This document shows, in pieces, positions 26,640 to 38,590 of a DNA stretch of 64,000 nucleotides. The notes beneath the pieces were generated by a model. The model made no database searches. It saw only the letters and a list, made by a program, of their open reading frames with translations, and was not told where the DNA came from. Position numbers and translations under genes: made by a program. The first letter of the stretch is position 1. Every line of letters starts with the position of its first letter. Location: positions 23,045,557 to 23,109,556 of the forward strand of contig OY978527.1 in assembly GCA_963854835.1 (NCBI GenBank). The letters run 5' to 3'. This DNA is from Megamerina dolium (lineage: Eukaryota > Arthropoda > Insecta > Diptera > Megamerinidae).

Positions 26640-27800
26640 ACCTTTGTGGCCAGTTGAGCACATAATACTGCTGCACAGAGTTACGGCGAGGCAATGTTTG
26701 CCTTTTAAAGGTGCTACTCGTGATTTCGCACACATCAGCTTTACAATTACTTGTCCATCCTCTAACACCGACTTGATGTACATAGACCGCAGCACCATAT
26801 GCCTTTTCTGAGGCATCAGCGAAGGCATGAATCTGAATTTTCGATGCGATTTGCCCTTCAGAAACGTGCCGTGAAAACTCCATGTTATTCAGGCATTCCA
26901 AATCATTGCGAAATGTTGTCCATTTTTCTTTTAGGTCTGCTGGTAATGACTCATCCCAGGTAGTTTTGGCTGCCATGGGTCTTGGATGAATATTTTTGCC
27001 ATGACTATCATTGGTGCTACTATCTCAGTGGATCGAAAAGACTGGCCAAATCGGAGCTAATGGTTCACTTGGTCATCTTTGTACAAATTCCTAGACATAC
27101 CTTTACGCAGAATCGGTCATTTTTGGAATCCATGTTAAGCCTAAAGTTTTGATGGCTGGACTATTTTCTTTATCGAAGTCAATGTTAACTTCTTGCTCTT
27201 CCATGTCTACATTTTGGATTAGTTTTGAATGATTACCGGACCATTTTTGTAGGTTGAGTCCATGCTGCTTCAAGATGTGTATCAGCTGCCGCTGGATTTC
27301 TACAGTTGTGTCCAAACAGTCTGATCTACCAATACCATCATCCACATGAAAGTTATCCTAGAGAAACTGAGTACCAAGTGGGTATTGCAGTGTATTGTCT
27401 TTCGCAATCTGTTGTAGGCATTTTGTGGCCAAATATGGTGGTAATCTCGTCCCATGAAACTTCCGGTCTTCTGGATGTCGTGAAAACAAAGCGTGGCAAG
27501 CGAAAGCAAAGCAAAGAGCGAGAGCTGCGCTGTGCGTCCTATGTACATGAGGTCATTCAATGACAGACCAGAAGCTGTTTTTGCCAAGGCGTCAAATACT
27601 ACACGTAGCTTTGTAGTACGGCTTTCAGGTCTCAGGATGCAATGGTGCGGAATAAAATATCTTAGCTCCTTGATAGAGGTAATTTTTATTTCGGTCATGT
27701 GGTCCAATTTCTGATATTCCTCCATGGGTCTTTACTTGAAGTGATTTGTCTCAACGGCGTTCCAGCGACAGAAACCTGTTGAATGCGAATCCATGAGATT
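26640..27800 (-). pseudogene. BEL/Pao RT and RNase H, decayed
   Basis: The minus strand reads YFIPHHCILRPES, TTKLRVVFDALAKTASGLSL, then YVDD-adjacent RQLIHILKQHGLNLQKWSGN, TLGLTWIPK, and the RNase H part WDESLPADLKEKW, IHAFADASEKAYGAAVY, SRVAPLK and QTLPR. Every block is typical of Pao-type pol. Frame changes occur at least three times. RNase H is cut off after AAVLCAQLATKVKA and continues in the same frame into Env sequence near 26640. Integrase is entirely absent. Confidence 0.82.
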
Positions 27801-27999
27801 TTCCTAAAGCATCCGGACTATCACAGAATGGTATTTTCACAATGAATTTACCATCTTTATCAATCGTGGTGTTTTGAAGTGAAATGAGCTTCACACTGTT
27901 TTTCTGTTACAGAAAGCGGCTTTCCTGATGTTAACACCTCGTCAAGCTCCCATAACCGAGAAATGGCTGCATCCAGATTGCTGTCATCTGTGCAAGTTC

Positions 28000-28565
28000 C
28001 ACATGTCACATTTGATAGGTGATTGCCGCCAATTTTACATGCGATTATCCAGCCTAGTACCGTATTTTGGAGATTAGGTAGGTCACCAGGAGTTAAATTT
28101 GTTCAGTTGTCAACAGCTGGTGATGAAATTCCGCACCTAATAAGATATCAATTATGTCGGGACGGTTGAATGCCGGATCTGCTAACACAAAATTATTAGG
28201 AATTGGCCATTTGTTGATGTTGATTTCTTGCAATGGTTGTGGAGATATAATATGTGGTAATACAGCCGCTTCCAATGGTGTTGTGAAGTTGATAATTCTA
28301 GAGTGCAAAGCAACGTTGACTAGATAGTGTACCTTGGTATTGCTTCATCCAATTCCATTGATATGTATCGCTGATGATTTAGGTGTGATACCAAGGCGTT
28401 TGACCAGTCGTTCGGAGACAAAATTGACCTGCGATCCTGAGTCAAGATTAGCCCGACCCTGCACTTCTGTTCCATTGCCTTTCACTGTTACCATGGATGT
28501 GCTGAGGAGTACGTAAGATTTTGATTTGCAATGTTTTGCTGTCGCCAATGACGTAGCTTCATTTT
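28000..28565 (-). pseudogene. BEL/Pao protease region
   Basis: Contains RANLDSGSQVNFVSERLVKR (28548-28345), the DSGSQ form of the aspartic protease active site seen in Pao elements. It is followed by VLPHIISPQPLQEIN and LADPAFNRPDIIDILLGAE, the conserved DUF1758-like continuation. Its role would be cleavage of the Gag-Pol polyprotein. Broken by frameshifts around 28330. Confidence 0.78.
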
Positions 28566-28568
28566 CCT

Positions 28569-30179
28569 CTATTGATGGTGTAATATTTCCTTGTGCTTGG
28601 CCTTTGCAGAAGCAACTTGTGAAGGTGCTGGTGCAAGTTTAGCTTCCACATTTTTCGAGTTCTCGAAGTGTAGCAGAGTGTTGTGTTTTTTGTTGCACTT
28701 CATACAGCTTCCTAAGGAGCAATTTTTGGCAGTATGTCCACATTTCAGGCAATTGTGGCAGTATTTTTGTTTTTGCAAAAACTAGAAACATGCTAATTAC
28801 GATTTTTGTAAGAATTCTTTGCAGGAAAACAATGGATGTTTCCCCTTTTTGCACATGCTGCAGGCGTTAGTGCTTTGATCCTTGGATGTGACGGAAGTGC
28901 ATACCTTTGGAGTTGAGTAAGGTGATTTTTCCTTGACACCCATTGCCTCCATAGATTGGAAATGTTTTTCCAGAAACTGAAGAAATTCCTTAATTGATTG
29001 TAATTCTCTTGGCTTCGTTCATAACGCAGACGTGTCTCTAGATCTAGTTTTTTCAGTAATAAATGAAGCAGGAGCGGATCCTATGATGACGTGTCTATTT
29101 TCAGATTTTGTAATGCTAATAGACATTCCTGCGTTGTATTATGCAGCTTTTTAACGGAGTTGACGAACGTAATTCGTGGTGAGCTAACTAGCTCATTTAT
29201 TAGCTTGCTGACCAGAAGACGTTTGTTGTTATATCGTTCCAGAAGCATGTTCAATGCTGCATCGAAATTTTCTCCTGTGGAGGCAAAATGTTTGATTAGA
29301 TTCGCAGCATCCCCCACCAACTGAGTTTTCAAGTACCACATTTTTTGGACCTTTGAAAGCGGTTGATTTATGACCAGTTGGGTGTATAGGTCATAAAATT
29401 CCTGCCATTTTAATTAGCTGCCATCAAACCTTGGAATCGTTATCTTTGGCAGTGAAACGGCTGTTGTTGGATTTGAAGCATAAGCAGGTGGTGTATTATT
29501 ATTTAAAGCCTGTAGTGATACACGTACGATGTTCTCCACTGAGATGAACTGCTCCACGTTGTACCCATGTTCGGATGGACTTTCGTACAATTCGCATATT
29601 GTAAAATGAATACTTTCGATGTACTCCCATAACTTTTGGATAACTGGAAGACTGGGCGGTGAAACGATATCCCCGAGTAAACGATGCAGCGAGGATATCA
29701 TTGCATCCTGTCTGCGAACTAGTTTAGTGAACTCGCTTGGGTTGTACTCCTGCTGCTCTACTCTTGCTGTCTGCTGTTCAGTGGGCTCACCTCTTTGCTG
29801 ATTATCATCCCTATTGTACGTTGAAGAGCGTTTCGGTGAATTTATTAGTTTTTCAATCGACGACTCAAATAAATATTTTTATTGGTTTACAATTTCCATT
29901 ATCCGGTTGTAGTACTCGTTTGCGAAGTTCTCATGATGCACTGGTGTGTTTTCGAATAGAAGAAGTTTGTTGTCTGTAGTTTCAAATGTTGACTATTCTT
30001 CGTCTAGTCGTTTCAGCCGCTACTGATAATACTCTCCGATTGTGTCCTTGAGAGAGGGTCCTTCTTGAAATTGCGATTGATGGTTTCAATATTCGTGCCA
30101 GTTTCCTTCTGCTGCTTTGCTAGATCTTCAAACGCTGTCATTAGGAGTATTGATTATTGCACACAGTCCTTGCTGATTG
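28569..30179 (-). pseudogene. BEL/Pao Gag with zinc knuckles
   Basis: The minus strand starts near 30150. Gag blocks: LPKITIPRFDGS at the end of 29701-29414; after a stop, IWYLKTQLVGDAANLIKHF and ERYNNKRLLVSKLINELV (29341-29081); then a Cys region YCHNCLKCGHTAKNCSLGSC with CNKKHNTLLH (28778-28569). The copy at 36.9-37.6 kb has the same YLKTxLxxxAANLIxHF and RYNNKRLLxSKLI blocks. Several frame breaks. Confidence 0.78.
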
Positions 30180-30196
30180 TTAGTCGGGGGTCACCA
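30180..30196 (-). other. BEL/Pao primer-binding site
   Basis: Minus strand TGGTGACCCCCGACTAA, two bases after the LTR end ...GGAGTACAT. It resembles the TGGTGACCCC-type site common in BEL elements. Confidence 0.65.
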
Positions 30197-30197
30197 A

Positions 30198-30471
30198 TGT
30201 ACTCCAAAGGGAATTGATTCACACTTGTTTGTGGTTAAACATTGAATGATTTGTTGTTCTTTTATACAATAAAAGTGCTTATTCTGTAATTTCACATTCT
30301 GTGGGAAAATTCTTACATAAGTATTTTTCTAAATTAATTCAATAACATTTACGCGCAGAATCGATTTATGCTTATTCTGTACAATGAAGTTGTGTTGATA
30401 ATAATTTTGTTGTTGTTAACAATATGCTATAATGATATTGGACTTAATAATAATTTTATTGTTATTGTACC
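30198..30471 (-). repeat. 5' LTR of BEL/Pao copy 1
   Basis: Matches 23394-23702, with small gaps (GATTTGTTGTTC here, with the intervening TTTTATTGATTAATT missing). The outer boundary near 30471 is approximate because the ends do not show clean TG...CA. Confidence 0.72.
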
Positions 30472-30969
30472 AGCAATGTTGACATGTATCATTCTGAATG
30501 TATGCTTACCATTTTCATGATCAAATATAACAATATAGATGTTCGAAACTAAATAAAATTAAATATGCGTTAAGTATATTTTAATAAATAACTGAGCACA
30601 ATGATAGTTTTGATTAATTTTAAAAAAATATAATCTTTCTTAGATTATTCTTTATTTATTTAAATGTCTCATCTGGCCACATTGTACGCTTATAAAGCGA
30701 TCAGCTCATACGGGTTTTCGGAAAAGTATACAAGCATATTCATCCTTCAAACGAAGCTAAAATATACGCATCATTATGAAAATTCCAACATAAAAGTATG
30801 CATCATGTCTCAATTCTTGATGCATGCCTTACTTTTTAACTTTTTCAAGCATTGATGTTTCTGGACAGCTGGGTGTGTTAGCTGTGCAGCGGCAAATTCA
30901 ATAAGCTTTAATATGTGTCATCCACTATCGCTGCAAAAATTGTGGACTATCTCTAAATATCGGAATAAA
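30472..30969. other. no gene recognised
   Basis: AT-rich. A 63-codon plus-strand frame at 30664 has no resemblance that I know. Confidence 0.5.
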
Positions 30970-31298
30970 AATATATCAAAAAACACGCCAACGAGAAAAA
31001 AAAAAAAAGAAATAAATGTCGATACAGGAAGATTCTGGAGTGTTGCCAGAGTATAAATAGTGCCAGTTGTTGATAAATAAAATCAATCAAATCTTGAAAG
31101 TGATCGCGGAAACATTGGTACAGTATCGGAGGCAATAGTTGCAAGTACGTTAAAGAGGTATTTTAAATAGGGTTGTTTAAATAAATTGCTGTATATAGTT
31201 GTACAAAATAAGTGTTGCAATTATTATCAACAGAATCCAGTGATCGAACAAGGTTGTTGCAAATAGAATTAAATGTTCACAAACTAAAAACGTAACAG
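30970..31298 (+). repeat. 5'-truncated LTR of the SAP-Gag Gypsy family
   Basis: Starts at the GCCAACGAGAAA point of the U3 (with an A-run), includes GAGTATAAATAGTGCC and ends AAACGTAACA at 31298. It is closest to the 37877 LTR variant (GATACAGTATCxGAGGCAA, GTTGTTGCAAATAG). Confidence 0.8.
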
Positions 31299-31794
31299 TG
31301 TATAAAAAGCTCGAAAGGAACACCGTTGCTAACTAAATGTTAAAATACATTTCAATTATATACATTTTTAAAAAAATATACATTTAAATATAAACATTAC
31401 TCTCAATGATACAGGGTTGGCTTCAACAAACCGTATAATTTTATCTAGTGATCATTACGGAAATTTTTACGAGGCGCGTGAAATTATTTTCCAAAAAATA
31501 TATGACAGTTGATTTACGAGCGTATAATTTTAAATGCTTTACGCGGCTTTTATACGATTGTATGATTCCCACCAATATATTGTATTTAGAGATATTTACC
31601 CATATTTTGCAATCTCTAATCACAAAGCCATTTTTGTTTTTAAAGAGCAATTTTTAACGAAATATGTTCTTACATACATTCATTTTTGAAAACGTACATA
31701 AATGTTTTTTACACTCTTTCATTTGGTAATTATACTCAAAATTTATAGAGAGAATTCAAAAATACTCAAATTTGTCAAAATGTACAAAAAAAAT
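31299..31794. other. no gene recognised
   Basis: AT-rich. Contains ACAAACCGTATAATTTTATC and TTTATACGATTGTATGATTCC, which resemble the CCGTATAATTTTATATTG area at 44.15 and 56.3 kb, so it may be a diverged repeat relative. Confidence 0.35.
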
Positions 31795-32475
31795 ATTTGT
31801 TGATTATAGAACTGCTTTCGACAGTGCGGTAAGGGATTACCTTTACGCGAGAATGTCTGAGTTCGGTATACTTGCGAAGGTCATTCGTCTCTGTAGAATG
31901 ACGCTGCCTAACTCCCTTGTACAGTGAAAATTGTGAACAACCTCTACCCGTCGTTTAAAACCGAATGTGGTTTCAGATAACGTTATTCGTTATCGTGCGA
32001 CTTCTTCAATCTTATTATGGAGAAAATAATACCAGGTGCTGATCTATAAAATCATGGCACTATCTTCAACAAAAGTGCATGCTGTTAACGTATGCCGATG
32101 ATATTGACATAATCGGCATGAACACAGAAGCAGAAGCTGCACTAGCATTCTCTGAGTTGGAAAGAGAGTCGCGTCGAATGCGTTTTACGAACAATGTTGA
32201 TAACTACGCTTTTGTAGTTAGTAATGAAGCACATTGTCTATCATCAGTAATAACGTCAGTCTGGAGATATTGCGAAAGATCGCTCTTGCTCGAGCTTTCC
32301 CTCTAGATACGAAAACTGCATTTCCCAAGTCTCTGATTACGCCTGTTCTTCTATATGGTATCGAATAAGGTACAACCATGAGTTCTATGAGTTGTATGAT
32401 GACACCGACATAATATAGCGCATTAAAATTCAGCGGCTACACTGATTTGGTCATGTCGAGCGAATGGAACAACAC
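31795..32475 (+). pseudogene. old fragment of the RTE-like LINE RT
   Basis: Begins in GTTGATTATAGAACTGCTTTCGA (VDYxTAFDS), runs through the YADDIDIIGMN catalytic block at about 32085-32120, and ends near the GTCATGTCGAGCGAATGGAA block (HVERME). It is much more diverged than copies 1-3, with deletions. It shares the CTCCCTTGT one-base deletion seen in copies 1 and 2. Confidence 0.8.
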
Positions 32476-32484
32476 AACAAAAAT

Positions 32485-32700
32485 TTGTTTCTTTTTTTAT
32501 TTTCTTTTTCTGTAGGTCGCTGCACCGAACAGAAGCAATTTTTGCTTGCATAAGAAAAACTGTCGCAATTTAAAGCTGTCTAAAAGTCGAAATTTCAAGT
32601 AAGCATATGTGGACCCGTATGTATGTATGTATGTATTCACACATAATACAGGCACATATGCAAAGAAATTTAGTGTGAAGGTTTCAACATATACCTCGCC
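32485..32700 (+). repeat. dispersed non-coding repeat shared with 53320-53410 and 53840-53945
   Basis: Shared blocks: CTTTTTCTGTAGGTCGCTGCAC/CTTTTTGCTGTAGTTCACTGC, AGCAATTTTTGCTTGCAT, GTATGTATGTAT and GCAAAGAAATTTAGTRTRAxGGTTT. Identity of the family is unknown. At 53.4 kb a MITE interrupts it. Confidence 0.6.
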
Positions 32701-32898
32701 GTTGAGCCAAGCTCAACTAAAAATTGCTGTGCTGATATGACAGATTTCAATTGCTACATATCCTTTTATTTTCCAATAATTTCCTTATATCTAAAATTAC
32801 GGCTAACTACGGATCTTCTACGTTTATGGTGAATTGTTGTAGGTTCTGTCGAGGCTTTGGTTAAGGCTTATACCGTTACTTCCCTTTGAGATTCCATA

Positions 32899-34161
32899 TT
32901 AATGATGATGATTGATGATACAATTAAGTTGTATTTCTAGTATTCCAGATCCTATTATCACAAGTTTAGTGAGTTCCGTTTTCCGTTCCACAAACTGCTG
33001 ATATTTCGCTGTCTGATTTATTGCAAATTTCCAATGATTTTTCTGATTCATTTGTATCCATATAGAGCTGCGATGTAGTTGCGTGAGTTTACAATCCTTT
33101 GCATATTTCTTGTTGAACATGTTAATCTCACAGGAAAAAGTTGCTATATTTTGTTGGCTTGGCATATATAAACATCTTCCTTTGTTGAAAATCATGTGGC
33201 GACATCATGTGCACTTGGGTTTACCGTTAAGTAGGGAGTATCTGACGTTATAGAGTACATGGTTCCATTCTCCATTATCGGAATGGGAACAGTTCAAAAT
33301 GTGCTTGATCGGTTAAATATGACCTTGCTCCTGGTTACTACTCCTTCTGCCTACATTACTTTGTAGAATTGAATTACGTTTGATTGATCAAATGGCAGTT
33401 GTTGTGATGTGTCTTGATGATATTAATTTGATTTAGTAAGTAATGTTGGGCTAATCCTGCCGTGGTGTGTATCCGTGAGTACGTTGATTATGTCTGATTG
33501 AATTCGATGTAAATTGGCTGCCATCAATGATAGCTGGGTTGATAATGGTGCAAATAATTGTTTTACTTTAATTTAATTTGTGTCGCTGATTACGTTGTTT
33601 TCTAATGATGCAATTTTTTCTCGTAGTTGTGAAAATAATGCATCTACTTCATCATGCTTCAGGGTATTAATAGTGGAGTCAATGATCGAGGTGTGATTTT
33701 GGAATAGGCTCAAAATGTAGTCTTCATTAGTATTTACTTTATTAATTGTTAGCGACATCTCTTCTGGATATTCAGAGTCAAGTACACCGAACAAAGTACG
33801 GACGGCATTTCCTACTCTGTTAATTGCCGACCTTTTTTCACATCCAATCGATAGCATATCCTTATCTTGTACGAAATCGTCCTTTGTTTGCTTAATATTA
33901 TCAATCAGAGCGTTACAAGTGGAATTTTGTTGGAATCTCGAGCATAGTTTAGAAGTGTTGTTATTCCAGAAAATAATGTATTAATTTCTGCCAAAATGAA
34001 TTTAAATCGTAATACACCAACATTTTCCATTCAGCTGTAACAATTTTTGTTGTTCCAATGAATTCAAAATAAATTCCGGGATCATTGTCACAATTGGTTA
34101 TCTGGACTGAGCTGCATAATATTACCGGAAGCAATAAAAGTGTGATAATAACTGTTAACAT
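32899..34161 (-). pseudogene. Env-like (F-type) gene of BEL/Pao copy 2
   Basis: Opens with a hydrophobic signal-peptide-like start (MLTVIITLLLLPVIL at 34161) and VQITNCDNDPGIYFEFIGTT, then TCNALIDNIKQTKDDF, a region equivalent to the cleavage and fusion segment (INRVGNAVRTLFGVLDSEY) with the basic site altered to CEKRS, heptads, and a distal C-rich part (CLYMPSQQNIATFSCEIN). Multiple stops and gaps make it non-functional. Described as a relic only. Confidence 0.68.
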
Positions 34162-35109
34162 GATTGGTAGTTGATGATTTTAGTCGTTTCGTGGGTATAT
34201 CACTGAGGTTATCGTTCGACAGTCTCTGCTGTTGCCTTGCATGAGGTACTTGATTTGTTTTTAAGATCTCTTCACTATCTCCATCTACGAGTGGTGCTAG
34301 AAACGAACTGCTTGTTTCAGTACTCCTGACGATGTTTGGATGTCTGCTACTCTTACAATCGTCGTTTCACTTGTAGATTTTTATTACGCGTGCTAAGGCC
34401 ACTTCTTGACTGGAACGTTCTATCCTTCGATGATCACAATCGCTTCTGGCTTAAGGTTTTTCGATCGCTCTTGTCATTTGCTTCGGTATTACAGTTCATT
34501 GAGTTAGTCCCCAGACCACCTGGTCCATAACTGTGCTTAAGATGAGATTCAAATTTCCTTCTGGTTTTCAGACTGGTGTTTGTAGATTTGGCTTGCGTTG
34601 AATGTGCACTTAACGTCACACCCTGTTTAGTAGTTTGTTGTTTGACAGTTGCTCAATATACATATTGTTTCTTTTATACACATTCAATCCCTTTTCACAG
34701 CTGCAGCAGAACAGACGATTAAAATGCGTATTCTCATAATTTCATCTACCGTTGTTATATTTTATATCACATTGGTTTCTAGATTTATGCTTGAAGTTGA
34801 TTTGCGATCTCGGCTTGTTGAATTTCATAGAGTTATTAACATTCTACAGCTTGTAGAATTGGGCTGTGAGTGGTTCACCAATTAAGAAGTAAGTGCAGCT
34901 ATGACATTGGTGAAATTGGTCTGGAATTGAGGATTGCTTCAACTTCTATGACAATTGTTTTGAGTTCTTCATAGGTTAAAGATGCGTTTCCCAAACCTCT
35001 GACTAAAAGATCTTCTGCGGCTTTTACAGCAGCTTTCCAGAGACCACCAAAGTGTGGTGCTCTTGGTGGTATAAAATTGAGTTGTATACCATTTTTGATG
35101 CATTCATTA

Positions 35110-36370
35110 TTAATTTCTTCTTGAGCGCTGACTGAGTAAATTACTATTGACAGCTGAGGTAGTTTGTTTTTTGCTCAGACAAAGTTCGTCGCATATTCGC
35201 AATATTAATTTTCGCAGTGTCCGCGTCGGCCGATAAATCGTTTGAGGGCGCCAATAAATGCCTGGGTGGTAAAATAACTCACCAAATGTACCGCCTTCGT
35301 AGCGAAACAACAAAATACTGCAATGTAGGCTTTGTGTGGTCGATTTCCACAATAATATACTCCAGCGTTTACGAATGGCCAAGCTGTGTACACGTGTGGC
35401 AGGTAAATTTGCCACGACTTGGTTGAGCAGCACTGGTTTGGCTCTGCTGCATATTGTACAGTGATGAGTGGTGGCTCGTGCTATAATTTTTCCTTTTATT
35501 GGCCAATACCGTTGTCGAACCACCCCTAGTAGTGTTTTTGCACCACAATTCTTGTTATCTTTATGAACCATATCAAATAAAAGGATTGAAATAAGAGCAT
35601 TATACGGGATGAGCAGTTGGTGCTTTGTGTCACATGCCAATGCGAATTAGTCCGTTTTTCTCCTAAAAAGGTGATATATTACATAAATATGCTCCCCGTA
35701 ATTCATGGTATCTTTTTAGTTGTTGGATGCCCTCTTTAAAATCTGATTCTTGTAGTTGTGTGATGGTCGGAGTTAGCGCTAGCTCTAATTTTGTTGTTGT
35801 TAATGATTTTTGAGACTCACTGTGAGCCTTTCTATACCTGGTGTGGGTTATAAAACACAAAACGTATCGCATAATCCTCTGTAGTCTACGAAATGAATTT
35901 TTGTGGTTAATGGTATAGACAAAGCGAGGTTCTGCTGTTGCAACATCTAGCGAACCTTGCGTTTTCCTTTTTCTTTCAAGATTTGTTGGATTGGCAAGAT
36001 TTGGATTGAATTTGGATGGCCAGACCTCTTTCTTGCTTGTGTAGCAATAGTGGTCCAGAGTACATTCTTTAATGGCTGTTGGCAGCATTCCACATGATAG
36101 CACATTTGCTAGATTGCATTAAGAACTAACGTGGCGCCATTGCTCTCCCTGAGTTGACTCTTGGATGATTGAAATACGATTGGCTACAAACGTGTTGAAA
36201 GATGCTGATGACGAATGTATCCAAGACAATACAATTTGTGAATCAGTCTAGTAGAAGACTGGATTCGTCAATTGAAGATCAGATTTGATTCTTGTGGCTA
36301 ATTGTGCTGCCGCGCATAGCTCTAGGCATGAATTGTGGAATTTGTTTGTCGTCAATTTTTCTATATATAA
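35110..36370 (-). pseudogene. BEL/Pao integrase and preceding RNase H tail
   Basis: The RNase H tail reads DSQIVLSWIHSSSASF and NTFVANRISIIQESTQG (about 36250-36140). The integrase has RQRYWPIKGKIIARATTHHC, CSRAKPVLLNQVVANLPATR (zinc-binding end and start of the core) and, in shifted frame, VYYCGNRPHKAYIAVFCCFA (35393-35205) in the region of the first catalytic Asp. Further frame changes follow. Its function would be insertion of cDNA. Dead. Confidence 0.75.
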
Positions 36371-37601
36371 CCCAATCGAACAATGTATTTTGCATAATTA
36401 GGAGTTTGTTTGCTAATATTATTTGTAACTGATGAGCGAATTCTGCTCCTAGTAAAATATCAATTTTGTCAGGATGGTTAAATTTTGGGTCGATAAGTGT
36501 TATATTTTTTGGTAATGGTCAAGTTTTAACGTCAATAAACTGTGATGACTGTCTTGGGATAATATGAAACAAGACAGGTGCCTCAAGTCGTGTTGAAAAG
36601 CCATTTATGCAAGAGTGCAGGGCAACATTCACTCTACGATGAGCCTTTTACTTGATCTGATCCCATTAATAAGGATTGTTGATGACTTTTTTAAAATGTT
36701 AAGCCTTTTTATCAGCCTCTCGGTGACTTTATTTGTGATCCTAGGTCGAGAACTGCACGGCATTCAATTTTCTTGTTATTTGATTCGGTTTTTACCAACG
36801 CAGTATCCTGCATTATGTACGACTTTTTGCTCTGATGATTCGTAGGAGTAAGTGACGTAGCTTCTGTTCCTTCCACTCGTAAGCCTTCATCATTCGTTGT
36901 TGCTAATGAAGTAGGCTGATTGTTTTGTGACGTTTTAGGTAGGGTACTCCTAGTCACTTGTTTGCCTGTTGTTGACCAGATTTCAAGCAATTGACACAGA
37001 GCTTCTGCTTTTGTGCAAACTTTAGTCGCTCTAGTACTGTTGACTGCAAACATTTTTTGGAGTAAAATATGTACTGAATTCCATTTTGGCACATTTTACA
37101 GAATCCATTTACTTGATTCTCTGATGTTGCTGTAGTGCATACCTTTACCAAGGTTGATAATTTTAGCCTCATTATGTCCATCGATTGAAAACGCCCTTCC
37201 AAGAATTGCAAAAAACTTCTTGATCGTTGAGATTTCTAGTGCTTTTAACAATGATTGCTCGAATCTTAAACACGTAGCTTGATTTAGTTTCTTGAAAAGT
37301 ATGTGGAGCAGAATCAGGTCCCAGCTTGCTGGGGTAATGGTTAAATTTTGGAGTACTAAAAGGCATGCCTTCGTTCTGTCATGCAATTTTTTAAAATTGT
37401 TCTGGATGCGTTGCCTGATGTGTCAATTAATTTGCTGAGCAACAGACGCTTGTTGTTATAACGATCTACTAACATTGCCCAAGCTGCTTCAAAGTTGTTT
37501 TCAGTAACAGAGAAGTGATGAATCAAATTTGCAGCTCCTCTTATCAAGTGTGTCTTTAAATACCAGATTTTTTGCACATTTGATATTGGTTGATTCAACA
37601 A
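36371..37601 (-). pseudogene. BEL/Pao Gag-protease of copy 2
   Basis: Gag: IWYLKTHLIRGAANLIHHF, RYNNKRLLLSKLID, the CxxC region FCKMCQNGIQYIFYSKKC and KLCVNCLKSG. Protease: CRAVLDLGSQIKS (active-site Ser replaced by Leu: DLGSQ rather than DSGSQ), then IDPKFNHPDKIDILLGAE. The sequence then jumps to the RNase H tail, so a deletion removed RT. Confidence 0.75.
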
Positions 37602-37876
37602 AAGTTGCGAGAATAAATCGTAGAATGAATTTGTGAATATACTGTTTTGCCTATCAAAACGGAAATTTTGTTAAAGATTGTTATCGAGGCAGTAACACCA
37701 AAATTTATCACAAGCACTTGAACTTCTTAAAACGGAAATAGGAATAAGTAAACACTTTAACGGTTTGAATATTTCACATTCTTTCTTGATTAGAGTAGCT
37801 CTTTAATATTAGTTTATTCCTAACTTGCATTTTATTAATTAATTGGCTACAAGAAAACAAAATACAAGAAGCATAT

Positions 37877-38329
37877 TGTAACGAGTAACGATTTTTGGTT
37901 ACTCATCACTATTGTGTCTGACACTATTGTGAATGACACGAATATTGGCAGCATCGAAACGAATGTCAACAAAAAGAAATAGGCGATAACCAGAACAAGC
38001 CAACGAGAAAGAAAGAGATGAATCTCGACTACGATAAAGGAAGATTCTGGAGTGTTGCCAGAGAGTATAAATAGAGCCAGTGTTGACAAATACAATTCAA
38101 TCTAATACCGAACGTGATTGCGCAAACATCGATACAGTATCAGAGGCAAAAGTTGCAAGTACATTAAAAGAGTTATTGTAAATAGTTTATTGTAAACAGA
38201 GTTGATTAAATAAATGGTTGCTGTATATAATTGTACAAATTAAGTGTTGAATTTGTTATCAACAGAATCCAGTGATCGAACAAGGTTGTTGCAAATAGAA
38301 TTAAATCTTTACAAACTAACAACGTAACA
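37877..38329 (+). repeat. 5' LTR of a diverged SAP-Gag Gypsy subfamily
   Basis: 453 bp, TGTAACGAGTAACG to AACGTAACA, preceded by ATAT (37873-37876). It contains GAGTATAAATAGAGCC. Compared with copy 1 it has additional segments (GTGAATGACACGAATATTGG and GATACAGTATCAGAGG). A tRNA-Leu-type primer site follows at 38332. Confidence 0.85.
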
Positions 38330-38358
38330 ATTGGTGTCAGAAGTGGGTTTCTGTATAG

Positions 38359-38590
38359 ATGGTAAAAGTGAACCAACTGAAAAAAGGTTTGTCAGAGATG
38401 AATCTATCGTCATCAAGTACAAAAGCAGAAGTGCTGGTGAGAACATGAGTTCTCTGAAGAAGCCGAGATACATGCAATTGTACACGCTGAGAAAGAGAGC
38501 AAGACAGATTCGACTGGTCAACTCTTGGAATTCATGAAATCCATGATGCAACAACAGAAACAACAGTTACAAGAAGTTACTCAAGAGTTT
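38359..38590 (+). pseudogene. SAP-Gag 5' fragment (left arm)
   Basis: Starts MVKVNQLKKGLS, then a deleted and frameshifted SAP segment, the EIHAIVHAEKESKTDS acidic stretch and a Gln-rich start of the coiled coil, ending near 38580. The matching fragment, with the same internal deletion, is at 63200-63443 inverted. Confidence 0.8.

Larger units (their letters stand above)
23703..26640 (-). pseudogene. Env-like (baculovirus F-type) gene of BEL/Pao copy 1, split by a LINE
   Basis: Reading minus: CHALITQLERTEDEL, a dibasic RKQKR followed by GAIDFVGNVAHSLFGV (furin-like site and fusion-peptide-like region of F-type envelope proteins), then SEYAKQMSDTIMKVKEREEH and TSVVNSSINIVKQDQKAVK heptads. At 26214 the Jockey element intervenes. 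Env resumes after 24328 (AGELHPLVNNLNNMKYLT, ASINLSELPNKFEA), with stops. Such env genes were acquired by some insect retrotransposons and can mediate membrane fusion. Here the gene lacks its N-terminal subunit start, is joined to RNase H, and is interrupted, so it is not functional. Described only; no repaired version is given. Confidence 0.7.
23394..30471 (-). mobile_element. BEL/Pao LTR retrotransposon with env, internally deleted (copy 1)
   Basis: LTRs of roughly 0.3 kb at both ends share TGTACTCCAAAxGG, ATTGATTCACACTTGTTTG and the ACAATATG/AATAATTTT blocks. The interior on the minus strand runs Gag, zinc knuckles, protease, RT, RNase H, then directly Env. The rest of RNase H and all of integrase are missing. 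A Jockey LINE (24328-26213) is nested in env. Frame breaks throughout. Confidence 0.85.
32880..37640 (-). mobile_element. BEL/Pao element with env, heavily decayed (copy 2)
   Basis: The minus-strand order is Gag (37601-36954), protease (about 36840-36360), the tail of RNase H leading to integrase (36300-35660), integrase (35640-35110) and Env (34161-32899). RT and most of RNase H are missing, and no LTRs are visible. It complements copy 1, which keeps RT and RNase H but lacks integrase. Confidence 0.78.

Noticed and set aside
30664..30855. 63-codon plus-strand frame as a small gene
   Set aside because: No family, splice, promoter or conservation evidence, in ordinary AT-rich DNA.
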